A stretch of DNA of 64,000 bases from UBA4735 sp035935465 (GTDB lineage: Bacteria; Chloroflexota; Limnocylindria; P2-11E), in the NCBI GenBank assembly GCA_035935465.1, contig DASYXA010000089.1:1-64000 (forward strand), read 5' to 3'. Numbering within the stretch: position 1 is the stretch's first letter; each line of letters starts with the position of its first letter. A model generated the notes under the pieces. That model saw nothing but the letters and a program-made list of their open reading frames with translations. It did no database searches and had not been told where the DNA came from. Position numbers and translations under genes: made by a program. Below are positions 43,263 to 51,630 of the stretch, piece by piece.

Positions 43263-44617
43263 GCGAGAAGCTGTCCAACGACGCGGCCGTGGATCGCGCG
43301 CTCGCGTCGATCAGGGGCGTGCGGGTCGATGGCGGCGAGGTGTTCCTCCGCGACGGCCAGTCGACGACGGTCGAGGTGCGCGAGGGCGAGATCGAGAACG
43401 CGATCACCCGCGGCGAACGCGGCATCGGCGTGCGCGTGCTGCGCGGCGGCCGGGTCGGATTCGCCTACTCGAGCGACCTGTCGGCCGCGGGGATCGAGGA
43501 CTGCGTCAACGCGTCGCGCGACATCGCGTCCGTGACCGAGCCGGATCCGGACGTGTCCATCGCGACGCACAAGATCGAGCCACCCGATCTGCGCCTGTAC
43601 GAGCCGGGCATCGACGAGCGCTCGGTGCGGGAGCGCGCGGAGGTCGCGTTCGCGGTCGAGCGTGCGGCGAGGCGCGTCGACGCCCGCATCACCGGGTTCC
43701 GCAAGACGACGTACAGCGACGGATCGCTGACGACGATCGTCGCCACGACCGCCGACGTCCGCGGCACCTACCGCGAGACGTACTTCAGCGTCGGCACGTC
43801 CGCGGTCGCGACGGCCGGCGAGGAGCGGCAGGTCGGCTATCACGGCGAGGCGAAGCGGCAGTTCGCCGCGATCGATCCCGACGCGGTGGGCCGCCGCGCG
43901 GCGGAGCTCGCGGTCGGCAAGCTCGGCGCGCGGACGTTCAAGACGCAGACGCTGCCGATCGTGCTCGACCCGTACATGGGGATCTCGCTGCTCGGCGCGC
44001 TCGTACCGCTCTTCTCGGCGGACTCGGTGATCAAGGGCAAGAGCCTGTTCGCGGGCAGGCTCGGCGAGGCGGTGGCCAGCGACCGGGTGACGATCGTGGA
44101 CGACGCGCGGACGCCCGGTGCCCTCCGCAGCGCGCCGTTCGACGGCGAGGGCGTCGCGACGAGCACGCGCACGCTCGTCGACACAGGCGTGTTGCGCGGC
44201 TACCTCTCGTCGCTCAAGACGGCGAAGAAGATGGACCAGCCCCCCACCGGCAATGCGCGGCGGTCGTCATACGCGGCGCCCAGCCGGATCGGTGCCGCGA
44301 ACTTCCATCTCGCGGCCGGTGGGACCGACCCCCGGGTGCTCGTGAGGCGGCTCGACCGGTCGCTGCGGATCACCTCGCTGCTCAACCTGCACACGGTCGA
44401 TCCGATCTCCGGCGAGTTCTCGCTCGGCGCGACCGGCGACTACCTGGAGCAGGGCGAGCGCCGGTACCCGGTCCAGGGCATCACCATCGCGGGCAATCTC
44501 ACGACGCTCCTCGCGTCGATCACCGGCGTCGCGAACGACCTGACGTTCGGGTCGTCCGGGCTCGGGAGCCCGACGGTCGTCATCTCCCAGCTGTCCGTCG
44601 GAGGCGTCTCCGCCTGA
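43259..44617 (+). CDS. tldE: TldE/PmbA-family protease subunit
   Basis: A 452-residue partner of TldD that lacks the metal-binding motif, as expected for TldE/PmbA. The conserved stretches are TQTLPIVLDPYMGISLLGAL, TPGALRSAPFDGEGVATSTR, and ISGEFSLGATGDYLEQGERR near the C-terminus. The complex acts in the cytosol on peptides such as microcin or PQQ-type precursors in other bacteria. The start overlaps the tldD stop (ATGA), and its own TGA overlaps the CTG of the next gene. Confidence 0.93.
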   Translation: MSEKLSNDAAVDRALASIRGVRVDGGEVFLRDGQSTTVEVREGEIENAITRGERGIGVRVLRGGRVGFAYSSDLSAAGIEDCVNASRDIASVTEPDPDVSIATHKIEPPDLRLYEPGIDERSVRERAEVAFAVERAARRVDARITGFRKTTYSDGSLTTIVATTADVRGTYRETYFSVGTSAVATAGEERQVGYHGEAKRQFAAIDPDAVGRRAAELAVGKLGARTFKTQTLPIVLDPYMGISLLGALVPLFSADSVIKGKSLFAGRLGEAVASDRVTIVDDARTPGALRSAPFDGEGVATSTRTLVDTGVLRGYLSSLKTAKKMDQPPTGNARRSSYAAPSRIGAANFHLAAGGTDPRVLVRRLDRSLRITSLLNLHTVDPISGEFSLGATGDYLEQGERRYPVQGITIAGNLTTLLASITGVANDLTFGSSGLGSPTVVISQLSVGGVSA

Positions 44618-45555
44618 CCAAGCTGCTGAAAGACCAGGCACCGTTCCGTTTCGGCGCGGGACAGGAGTGCACGTTCCCGGCAGCGCTCGCAGCGGCCACG
44701 AAGACCGAGTACGACTGGCTCATGGGCGCGTCAGGCGCGGCGTTCGACACGACGATCGACGTCGAGGGCTTCGATCCCCTCGCGGCGACGCCGCGCGATC
44801 CCGAGACGCAGAGGCTCGCGGCGCGCGCGGCCGGGGTGAGGCTCGACGACGTGCCGCCGCCGTACGACGACGAGCTTCGCGATCTCGTGGCCGCGCGGAT
44901 CCGCGAGGCGATCGACGCAAGGCTGCCGCCGCTCATCCGCGGGGCCGTCGGTCCTCCCGAGTACGGGCTGATCGTCGGATACACCGACGACGACCGGTTC
45001 CTGGTGCGCACGTTCTTCGACAAGGACGACAAGCCGAGCCAGATCGGCTGGCCCGACTTCATCGACGCGGAGCACGGCGGCCCGATCTTCCTCGATGAGA
45101 CGGGTCCCCCCGAGCGCGCGATGGTCGCGAAGGGCGGCCTCGATGCCGGCCTTGCGCGCGCCGAGCGCTCCCTCGGGGCGCTCATGGGCTGGGCCACGGC
45201 GCTGCGCGACGAGGCACGGTGGGCCGATGTGAAGCACGCCGGCACCGCGGCGTTCGCCGATCACGCGATGCGCGTCGTCCTCGCGGACAAGCGGCGGGCC
45301 GCGGCCCGGTTCCTGCGCGGGCTGCGCTCGTTGTTCACGACGCCGGGCGGAGATCTGCTTCGCGCGGCCGAATCGTACGGTTACGTCGTGGAGGCGCTCG
45401 AGAAGGTCGGGACGAAGCCGTTCGACGCGTCGGTGGCGATGCGGTTCCTCGACCCGGGCCACCGCCGCGGCATCGCCAAGGCGCTGGACGCCGTCCTCGG
45501 CCACGAGCAGGAGGCCCACGACGCGCTCCGGGCCGCTCGTGCGAGCATCCGGTAG
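44614..45555 (+). CDS. Unknown protein coupled to TldE, CTG start
   Basis: A protein of about 313 residues that I do not recognise firmly. Opening at CTG 44614 (CTGA overlap, GGAGG nine bases upstream) it begins (M)TKLLKDQAPFRFGAGQECTF and continues with YDWLMGASGAAFDTT. This looks like the N-terminal domain of BtrH-like/C39-like proteins, with a Cys at about residue 18. The first ATG (44722) would remove that domain. The middle reads PEYGLIVGYTDDDRFLVRTF and the C-terminal third is helical. Its position after the TldD/TldE protease suggests peptide processing; this is inference. Confidence 0.65.
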   Translation: MTKLLKDQAPFRFGAGQECTFPAALAAATKTEYDWLMGASGAAFDTTIDVEGFDPLAATPRDPETQRLAARAAGVRLDDVPPPYDDELRDLVAARIREAIDARLPPLIRGAVGPPEYGLIVGYTDDDRFLVRTFFDKDDKPSQIGWPDFIDAEHGGPIFLDETGPPERAMVAKGGLDAGLARAERSLGALMGWATALRDEARWADVKHAGTAAFADHAMRVVLADKRRAAARFLRGLRSLFTTPGGDLLRAAESYGYVVEALEKVGTKPFDASVAMRFLDPGHRRGIAKALDAVLGHEQEAHDALRAARASIR

Positions 45556-45574
45556 GACATGCGGAGATCGATAG

Positions 45575-46375
45575 CTGACTGACCAGCTCGCGGCCGTCAT
45601 CCTCGGCCTGGTACAGGGACTCACCGAGTTCCTGCCGGTGAGCTCGACCGCCCACCTCATCCTGGTATCCGACGTCCTCAAGCTCGACCCTGCGAAATTC
45701 GGACTCAGCTTCGATGTCGCGCTGCACCTCGGGACCGCGCTCGCGGTCCTCGTCTACTTCGCCTCGGCCTGGATCGGCCTCCTCGGCGACGTGCTGCGCG
45801 GCCGCTGGCGGCTGCCGATCGTCATCGTCGTCGGGACGATCCCCGGGGCCGTCGCCGGCGTGCTCCTCGAGACCGCGGTGTCCACGACGCTGCGGAGCGC
45901 CGTGTACATCGCGGTCGGTCTGGTCATCGGATCCGCGGTCTTCGTCCTCGCCGAGCGCCTCGGGGCGCGGCGGCGCCGGCTCGAGCGCGCGTCGCTCGTC
46001 GACGCGGTCGTCATCGGCGCGGCCCAGGCCCTCGCGCTCCTTCCCGGCATCTCGCGATCGGGCATCACGATCTCGGCCGGGCTGTTCCGCGGTCTCGAGC
46101 GCGGCGACGCGACGCGGTTCTCGTTCCTCCTGGCCACACCGATCATCCTCGGCGCGGGCGCGAAGACGCTGCTCGACGCGCGCAAGCTCTCCGGCCTCAC
46201 CGCGGAGCTGGACATCGTCCTCATCGGCTTCGCGGTGTCGTTCCTCTCGGGCCTCGCGGCGGTCGCGTTCATGGTCCGGTACCTGCGCACGCATTCGCTG
46301 AGCGTCTTCGTCATCTACCGCGTCGCGCTCGCGGTCGTCATCCTCGCGGCGGTGGCCGTCGGCGCGCTGAGCTGA
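45575..46375 (+). CDS. uppP: Undecaprenyl-diphosphatase (BacA/UppP), CTG start
   Basis: A 266-residue membrane enzyme recycling undecaprenyl pyrophosphate for wall synthesis; it also gives bacitracin tolerance. Both catalytic regions are present: LGLVQGLTEFLPVSSTAHLI at residues 10-29 and ALLPGISRSGITISAGLFRG later. About seven helices are visible. The frame is closed by TAG at 45572-45574, and the next codon is CTG, the only plausible start before the essential QGLTEFLPVSS. GTG at 45638 falls inside that motif. GGAG lies eight bases upstream. The 3-prime end overlaps the convergent HAD gene by 38 bases. Confidence 0.95.
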   Translation: MTDQLAAVILGLVQGLTEFLPVSSTAHLILVSDVLKLDPAKFGLSFDVALHLGTALAVLVYFASAWIGLLGDVLRGRWRLPIVIVVGTIPGAVAGVLLETAVSTTLRSAVYIAVGLVIGSAVFVLAERLGARRRRLERASLVDAVVIGAAQALALLPGISRSGITISAGLFRGLERGDATRFSFLLATPIILGAGAKTLLDARKLSGLTAELDIVLIGFAVSFLSGLAAVAFMVRYLRTHSLSVFVIYRVALAVVILAAVAVGALS

Positions 46376-47165
46376 TCGCCGCGAGCGCAGGCGAAAGTCC
46401 GGCCAAGCTCGCGATGGTCGCGTCCGCCGACGGCGATCCCTCTGACCGCTCTGCGCCACGATCCACCAGGATCGACGCGACCCCCGCGTTCCGCGCGCCG
46501 GCGATATCGCGCTCCCGACTGTCGCCGACCACGACCGCCTCGTCGGCGCTGACGCCGAGCCGCTCGAGCGCGATCCGCAACATCGCCGCTTCGGGCTTGC
46601 CGGATCCGATCTCCTCGGAGATGACGACGATCGGGAAGTAGCGCTCGAGACCGGACGCGCGCACCTTCGCGCGCTGGACGTCGCCGGGTCCGTTCGTCGC
46701 CATCGCGAGCCCGTACTCGCCGGCAACAGGTCGCAGCGCGGGCACCGCGTCGGGATACGGCGGCGAGAAGACCCGCTGCCGCGCGCGGAATGCCGCGTCG
46801 AGCGTTCGGCCCAAGGCATCACGCGACGCGGGCTCGACACCGTGCGCCGCGAGCCCGCGATGCCACGCCTCGCGACGGTACTCGGGCATCCACGCGCGCA
46901 GCCGGGCGTGCTCGGGCCGTCCCGCGGTCAGGTCCGTGAGGAGGCTCGTCGGTGAGCCGATGCCGAGGCGAAGGCATTCGGCGGCCCACGGTGACGATCG
47001 CCAGAGCGCGTGCGACGCCTCGAACACCGACCGGCGGAGCGCAGACACGTCGAGGCCGAGCTCCTGCGCGATGTCGCCGCAGCCATCGTCGAACGCCCGC
47101 TCGTAGCTCGCGAACTCCGGCACGAGCGTGTTGTCGAGATCGACGATGAGCGCGCGGACGGGCAC
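46338..47165 (-). CDS. HAD-superfamily hydrolase
   Basis: A 275-residue phosphatase-like protein. HAD motifs in order are VRALIVDLDNTLVPEF, LAMATNGPGD, SGKPEAAMLRIAL and VVVGDSRERDIAGARNAG. A helical cap lies between motifs I and II. The likely start is GTG 47165 with GATACT seven bases upstream; TTG 47183 is an alternative. The substrate is probably a small phosphorylated metabolite. It overlaps uppP tail to tail. Confidence 0.88.
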   Translation of the reverse strand: MPVRALIVDLDNTLVPEFASYERAFDDGCGDIAQELGLDVSALRRSVFEASHALWRSSPWAAECLRLGIGSPTSLLTDLTAGRPEHARLRAWMPEYRREAWHRGLAAHGVEPASRDALGRTLDAAFRARQRVFSPPYPDAVPALRPVAGEYGLAMATNGPGDVQRAKVRASGLERYFPIVVISEEIGSGKPEAAMLRIALERLGVSADEAVVVGDSRERDIAGARNAGVASILVDRGAERSEGSPSADATIASLAGLSPALAAISSARRRPPPRG

Positions 47166-47201
47166 GCCGCGAAGTATCGGCAATCGCGCTAGCGTCTAAC
47201 C
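47166..47201. promoter_or_regulatory. Divergent leaderless promoter pair, HAD hydrolase / SDR
   Basis: On the minus strand GATACT (47178-47173) sits seven bases before the HAD GTG. On the plus strand TAGCGT (47190-47195) sits six bases before the SDR GTG. No ribosome site is present on either side of this 36-base spacer. Confidence 0.55.
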
Positions 47202-47990
47202 GTGGACCTCGGACTCAGGGAGAAGCGCGTCCTAGTCGCCGCCGCGAGCAAGGGCCTCGGCCGCGCGATCGCCGCGGAGTTCGTGGAGGAAGGCGCGCGC
47301 GTCGTCATCTGCTCGCGCGAGTCCGCGCGGATCGAGCAGGTCGCGCAGGACATCGGTGCCGCCAAGGGCATCGCTGCCGATGTCAGCACGGAAGACGGCT
47401 GCCGCACGTTCGTCGCGGAGGGGACGAAGGCGCTCGGCGGGATCGACGTGCTGGTGGTGAACGCGGGCGGACCGAAGCCCGGGAAGTTCGTGGACCTCGA
47501 CGATGCGGCGTGGCAGAAGGCGTTCGAGCTGACGCTCCTCTCGGCCGTGCGACTCACCCGCCTCGCACTGCCCGAGCTCCGGAAGACGAAGGGCTCGATC
47601 GTGTTCTCGACCTCGACGTCGGTGCGGCAGCCAGGCTCGCCCGCCTACGGGACGCTCATGCTCTCGAACGGCCTGCGGGCCGCGGTGCACGGTCTCCTCA
47701 AGACCCTCTCGACGGAGCTCGCGGCGGATGGGATCCGGGTGAACGCGATCCAGCCCGGCCGTATCTCCACCGAGCGGATCGCGGAGCTCGACGCCGACAC
47801 CGCGAGGCGCGAGGGGATCCCGATCGAGACGGTCCGGGAACGCTTCGAGAAGGGCGCGATCCCGCTCGGGCGCTACGGCCGGCCCGACGAGTTCGCCGCG
47901 GCGGCGGTGTTCCTCGCGTCGCCGCGCGCGTCCTACATCACCGGCGTGAGCCTGCAGGTCGACGGCGGCATGCTCACGAGCATGTGGTGA
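47202..47990 (+). CDS. Short-chain dehydrogenase/reductase lacking the YxxxK motif
   Basis: A 262-residue SDR. The NAD(P) motif is VAAASKGLGRAIAAEF, NAGG is present in LVVNAGGPKP, and the C-terminal VNAIQPGRISTERI and YITGVSLQVDGGM are typical. In place of the catalytic Y-x3-K the protein reads SPAYGTLMLSNGLRAAVHGL, so the Lys is absent. A subgroup of FabG-like SDRs with LSN-x2-R shows this change; whether it is catalytic is unclear. It is coupled to the nicotinate phosphoribosyltransferase gene (GTGA). Confidence 0.88.
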   Translation: MDLGLREKRVLVAAASKGLGRAIAAEFVEEGARVVICSRESARIEQVAQDIGAAKGIAADVSTEDGCRTFVAEGTKALGGIDVLVVNAGGPKPGKFVDLDDAAWQKAFELTLLSAVRLTRLALPELRKTKGSIVFSTSTSVRQPGSPAYGTLMLSNGLRAAVHGLLKTLSTELAADGIRVNAIQPGRISTERIAELDADTARREGIPIETVRERFEKGAIPLGRYGRPDEFAAAAVFLASPRASYITGVSLQVDGGMLTSMW

Positions 47991-49336
47991 TCGTCAGAGA
48001 CCGCCTGCGGCCGGAGACGTTCCGCCTCCCGGTCGAGAAGATCCGTGCGGGGTACAAGAGCGACATCTACTTCGCGCGGACGAAGCTCATCCTCGAGCAG
48101 GATCGTCGGCGCGACCGCGTGACGATGCAGGTTTTCCAGAAGCATCCCCACACCGTCATCGTCGGGACCGATCACACGCTCGCGATCCTCCAGGTCGGGG
48201 CGGGTCGGTACCGCGACCGGCGGCGGAGCGACGCGCTCTTCCTGCGCTACCTCGAGGCCGAGCGCCGCGCGTACGCGCATTGGGCGGGGCTGCCGGCATC
48301 AGGCGGCTGGGAGGCGTACGCGCCGCTCGCGCGCGAGGCCTTCGAGATCTCGCACGAGCTCGCGACGCTCTGGGAGCCGGGGTGGCGGGACCTCCGGGCG
48401 CGGTCGCTGTTCGACGGCGAGTGCGCGGAGCCGGGCGAGTCGGTCATGCATATCGACGGCGAGTACGGGTCGTTCGCGCACCTCGAGACGCTCTACCTCG
48501 GCGCGCTCGCCGAGGGGTCCCGCGTCGCGACAAACACGCGCGACGTCGTGGCTGCCGCGAACGGCAAGCCGGTGATCATGTTCGGCGCGCGCCATCAGGC
48601 GCATGAGGCGCAGGCCGGCGCCGGCTACGCGGCGTACGTCGGCGGCGCGATCGGCGTCTCGACCGACGAGCAGGGCGAGTGGTGGGGCTCGACCGGCCTC
48701 GGGACCGTGCCGCACGCGCTCATCGCGGTCTACGGCGGCGACACGACCGTCGCGACGCTGAAGTTCGACGAGTACATCAACCGGACGACCGAGGCGATCG
48801 GGCATCTCACCGCACCCGGGACGCCCGAGGGCCACGTGAACGTGACGAGCCTCGTCGACTTCCAGAACGACGTCGTGAACACCTCGCTCGGCGTCGCCCA
48901 CGCGCTCGGGCAGCGGCTCTGGGGCGTGCGCGTGGACACGAGCGAAGCGCTCATCGACAAGTCCGTCGTGCGCGAGGTCGAGCGGAGCGGCGGCGTCGCC
49001 GGCGAGGATCTACGCGGCGTGACCCCTCGGCTCGTGCAGATCCTGCGGCGGGCGCTGGATGCGGCCGGCTACGGGCACGTGCGCATCGTCGCGTCGGGCG
49101 GCTTCGATGCGGCGAAGATCGCGCGGTTCGAGCAGCTCGGCGTGCCGGTCGACGTGTACGGCGTTGGCTCGGCGCTCGTGCACGGCAGCGGCTTCGATCA
49201 CACCGCCGACATCGTCCGCCTGGATGGCCGCGACGTCGCGAAGGTCGGCCGCGGCTACCGCGACAACCCGCTGTTGCAGGACGTCGACTGGAGGGCGCTC
49301 GTCGGCGAGCGCGCATGGGCACCGCCGACTTCCTGA
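47987..49336 (+). CDS. Nicotinate phosphoribosyltransferase-family enzyme
   Basis: A 449-residue NAPRTase-fold protein for NAD salvage, converting nicotinate and PRPP to nicotinate mononucleotide. Typical stretches are IRAGYKSDIYF, MHIDGEYGSFAHLETLYLG, GKPVIMFGARHQAHEAQ, then VDTSEALIDKS and IVASGGFDAAKIARFEQLGV with VDVYGVGSALVHG. The GTG start overlaps the SDR stop. By length and gene context it belongs to the deviant NAPRT group found in Chloroflexota-like genomes; substrate preference (nicotinate or nicotinamide) is not certain. Confidence 0.88.
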   Translation: MIVRDRLRPETFRLPVEKIRAGYKSDIYFARTKLILEQDRRRDRVTMQVFQKHPHTVIVGTDHTLAILQVGAGRYRDRRRSDALFLRYLEAERRAYAHWAGLPASGGWEAYAPLAREAFEISHELATLWEPGWRDLRARSLFDGECAEPGESVMHIDGEYGSFAHLETLYLGALAEGSRVATNTRDVVAAANGKPVIMFGARHQAHEAQAGAGYAAYVGGAIGVSTDEQGEWWGSTGLGTVPHALIAVYGGDTTVATLKFDEYINRTTEAIGHLTAPGTPEGHVNVTSLVDFQNDVVNTSLGVAHALGQRLWGVRVDTSEALIDKSVVREVERSGGVAGEDLRGVTPRLVQILRRALDAAGYGHVRIVASGGFDAAKIARFEQLGVPVDVYGVGSALVHGSGFDHTADIVRLDGRDVAKVGRGYRDNPLLQDVDWRALVGERAWAPPTS

Positions 49337-50055
49337 TCCTCGTCCTCGGGCTCGGCGTCGCGGGATTCGCGAAGGGCACGGCCGGGCTGGGCCTACCGCT
49401 GATCGCGACGCCGATCCTGGCGGGCGTGTTCGGGCCGCGCGCGGCCGTCGTCATCGTGACCATCCCGATCTTCGTCGCGAACACGCTCCTCGTGCTGCAG
49501 GGCTGGCGGCGCATCGAGGTGCTCCGGGGCCTGTGGCCGATCCTGCTGGCGAGCGTCATCGGCACCGCCATCGGCGTGAACCTGCTTGCGCTCCTCGATC
49601 AGCGGATGTTCGCGATCCTCATCTCGGCCATGGTCGCCGTGTTCCTGTTCCGGGGAGAGCGCCTGCTGGGCGACCCCGGCGCGCGGCGCGCGCGCGCCGC
49701 CGGCACCGCGGTGGGCTTCGTCAGCGGAGTGCTCCAGGGAACGACATCGATCGCGGCACCCTTGATCGGCTCGTACCTGCACGCCCGCCGGCTCGAGCCG
49801 CGCGACTACGTCGTCGCCGTCGCATCGGTGTTCCAGCTGAACGCGATCGTCCAGCTCGTCGGCTACGGGCTCCTCGGCCTCTACACGCCGGACATCGTCG
49901 CGATCGGTCTCATCAGCCTCGTCCCCACGCTGCTCGCGTTGATGGCGGGGGTCTACTTCCGTTCGAGGCTCGACCAAGGGCGGTTCCGTCAGATGATCGT
50001 GGCGCTCCTCGTGTTCAGCGTCGCGAACCTGCTGTGGCGGACCTTCGGCCCCTAA
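49315..50055 (+). CDS. TauE/SafE (TSUP) family membrane permease
   Basis: A 246-residue protein with about eight helices arranged as two homologous halves. Family signatures are VAGFAKGTAGLGLPLIATPI near the N-terminus and GFVSGVLQGTTSIAAPLIGS in the second half. TSUP proteins export sulfite, sulfoacetate or similar anions. It starts at an ATG 22 bases inside the upstream gene and meets the next gene tail to tail with a 4-base overlap at a CCTAAGG palindrome. Confidence 0.88.
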   Translation: MGTADFLILVLGLGVAGFAKGTAGLGLPLIATPILAGVFGPRAAVVIVTIPIFVANTLLVLQGWRRIEVLRGLWPILLASVIGTAIGVNLLALLDQRMFAILISAMVAVFLFRGERLLGDPGARRARAAGTAVGFVSGVLQGTTSIAAPLIGSYLHARRLEPRDYVVAVASVFQLNAIVQLVGYGLLGLYTPDIVAIGLISLVPTLLALMAGVYFRSRLDQGRFRQMIVALLVFSVANLLWRTFGP

Positions 50056-50666
50056 GGGCGCGCCGGGGGATGGGCCGCGGGCGGGGCGAGCAGCGATCGT
50101 CCGAGCCACAGGCCCCAGAACGGCTGCAGCAGGAATCCGGTCTCGAGCAGCAGGATGCCGCTGTCGGTGATGTCGTTGATCGACCCGTCGATCGTCGGCG
50201 TCGGGAGCCCGCCGGCGCCGAACAGCACATTCGCCAAGAACCACAGGCCGCCGATGACCGCGCCGAAGATGAGCGGCGCGCGCGGCAGCCCGGTCTCCAT
50301 GAGCGCGATGCCGCCGGCCATGAGCAGCCACACGCCGATCCCGCCGAGCACCGGGTAGTAGGCGACCGTCTCCTGGTCGAACGTGAGCTGGCCGCTCGCC
50401 GTCGCGAGCTCGAGGAAGGCCGCGGCGCCGAACGAGACGAGCCCGAACGCGAACACCGCCGCGCTGACGATGTTCGCGTGCGTCCGCGACGCGCGGTAGA
50501 AGAGGTAGGCGAGCGGGACGAAGCTCGCGGCCCAGAGCACGCCCGAGGCGTTGTTCAGCAGCCCGATGAGGCCGTTCGCCTTCGGGTCGCCCCCCGACGT
50601 GAGGAGCTGCGCGATCGCGGCGAGCGAGTTCGCATACGCCGCGTACGCGGCCCAGCGCAGGCTCAC
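50052..50666 (-). CDS. Seven-helix membrane protein of unknown function
   Basis: A 204-residue polytopic protein with six to seven hydrophobic segments, starting VSLRWAAYAAYANSLAAIAQ. It resembles DUF998/DUF4386-type membrane proteins in length and helix layout, but I cannot assign a family. The GTG start overlaps the stop of the asparaginase-like gene (GTGA), so the two are co-translated. Few charged residues lie in the helices, which speaks against an obvious ion channel. Confidence 0.65.
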   Translation of the reverse strand: MSLRWAAYAAYANSLAAIAQLLTSGGDPKANGLIGLLNNASGVLWAASFVPLAYLFYRASRTHANIVSAAVFAFGLVSFGAAAFLELATASGQLTFDQETVAYYPVLGGIGVWLLMAGGIALMETGLPRAPLIFGAVIGGLWFLANVLFGAGGLPTPTIDGSINDITDSGILLLETGFLLQPFWGLWLGRSLLAPPAAHPPARP

Positions 50667-51595
50667 CGCGAGCGGCGGCGGACGATGGTGCGCGGCCGCA
50701 GCGCCGCGCGCGCCATCCCGACGGTCTGGTAGGCGTAGCTCACGCCGCGCTTGGTCGTCGCGGCCGCGTGTTCGCCATTGGCCGCGAGGACGACGATGTT
50801 CAGCCGGCTGCCGTGGCTGGCCAGGGCGTTCGCGTCGGCGATCGCCGCTTCGGCCACGGCCATGGCGGAGTCGCCGCGCGCGAGCCGGTCCACCGCCGTC
50901 TTCGTCGTCACGTTGCGCATCGCGAGCTCGCCGAATCCGGTGCACGCCGCGCCGCCATAGCGCGTGTCCGAGTAGTGGCCCGCGCCGATGATCGGCGAGT
51001 CGCCGATCCGGCCCGGGTACTTGAACCCCCAGCCGCTCGTCGTGACCGCCGACGCGACATTGCCGCGTCCGTCGATCGCGACGAAGTTCACGGTCCCGCG
51101 CTCCTTCACCATCTCGACCACCACCGGGGCGAGCGCCTGGGCCTTCGCGATGGACGCCGGCGTGTGACCGGCCTCGCGCAGGCGGGCGATCCACTTCTCG
51201 CGCGACCCGGCCGTGAGGAGCTCGCCCTCCTCCGAACCGATCTCCTTCGCGAACCGCGCCGCGCCCGCTCCGACGAGCATCACGTGCGGCAACCGCTCCA
51301 TCACCGCCCGCGCGACCGTGATCGGGTGCAGGAATCCGGTGAGGGCCGCGACCGAGCCGGCCGCGTGGGTCGTGCCGTCGACGATCGACGCGTCGAGCTC
51401 GACGACGCCGAGCACGTTCGGGAGGCCGCCGTACCCGACCGTGTCGTCCGCCGGGTCGGACTCGACGATGCGCGCGCAGGCCTCCACGGCGTCCAACGCG
51501 GTACCGCCCGTCGCGAGGATCCGGACGCCGGTGGCGAGCGCACCACGGCCGTTCCCGCTCGCGACGATCGTCGGGATCACCTTCGTGGCAGGCAC
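50663..51595 (-). CDS. Isoaspartyl peptidase / glycosylasparaginase-like Ntn hydrolase
   Basis: A 310-residue type II asparaginase-family protein, made as a precursor that cuts itself before a Thr. The cleavage motif is VKERGTVNFVAIDGRGNVAS, with the nucleophile in GTVNF, followed by AVTTSGWGFKYPGRIGDSPI and GAGHYSDTRYGGAACTGFGE. It hydrolyses isoaspartyl or N-linked asparagine derivatives. There is no signal peptide. The GTG start has TACGGT six bases upstream on the minus strand and no ribosome site. Confidence 0.9.
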   Translation of the reverse strand: MPATKVIPTIVASGNGRGALATGVRILATGGTALDAVEACARIVESDPADDTVGYGGLPNVLGVVELDASIVDGTTHAAGSVAALTGFLHPITVARAVMERLPHVMLVGAGAARFAKEIGSEEGELLTAGSREKWIARLREAGHTPASIAKAQALAPVVVEMVKERGTVNFVAIDGRGNVASAVTTSGWGFKYPGRIGDSPIIGAGHYSDTRYGGAACTGFGELAMRNVTTKTAVDRLARGDSAMAVAEAAIADANALASHGSRLNIVVLAANGEHAAATTKRGVSYAYQTVGMARAALRPRTIVRRRSR

Positions 51596-51630
51596 GGCCG
51601 TACCGTAGGGCTTCGTGGGATGATCGTGGC
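51596..51630. promoter_or_regulatory. Divergent leaderless promoter pair, asparaginase / cyclase-like gene
   Basis: TACGGT (minus, 51607-51602) is six bases before the GTG at 51595, and GATGAT (plus, 51619-51624) is six bases before the GTG at 51631. The 35-base spacer has no ribosome site for either gene. Confidence 0.55.
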
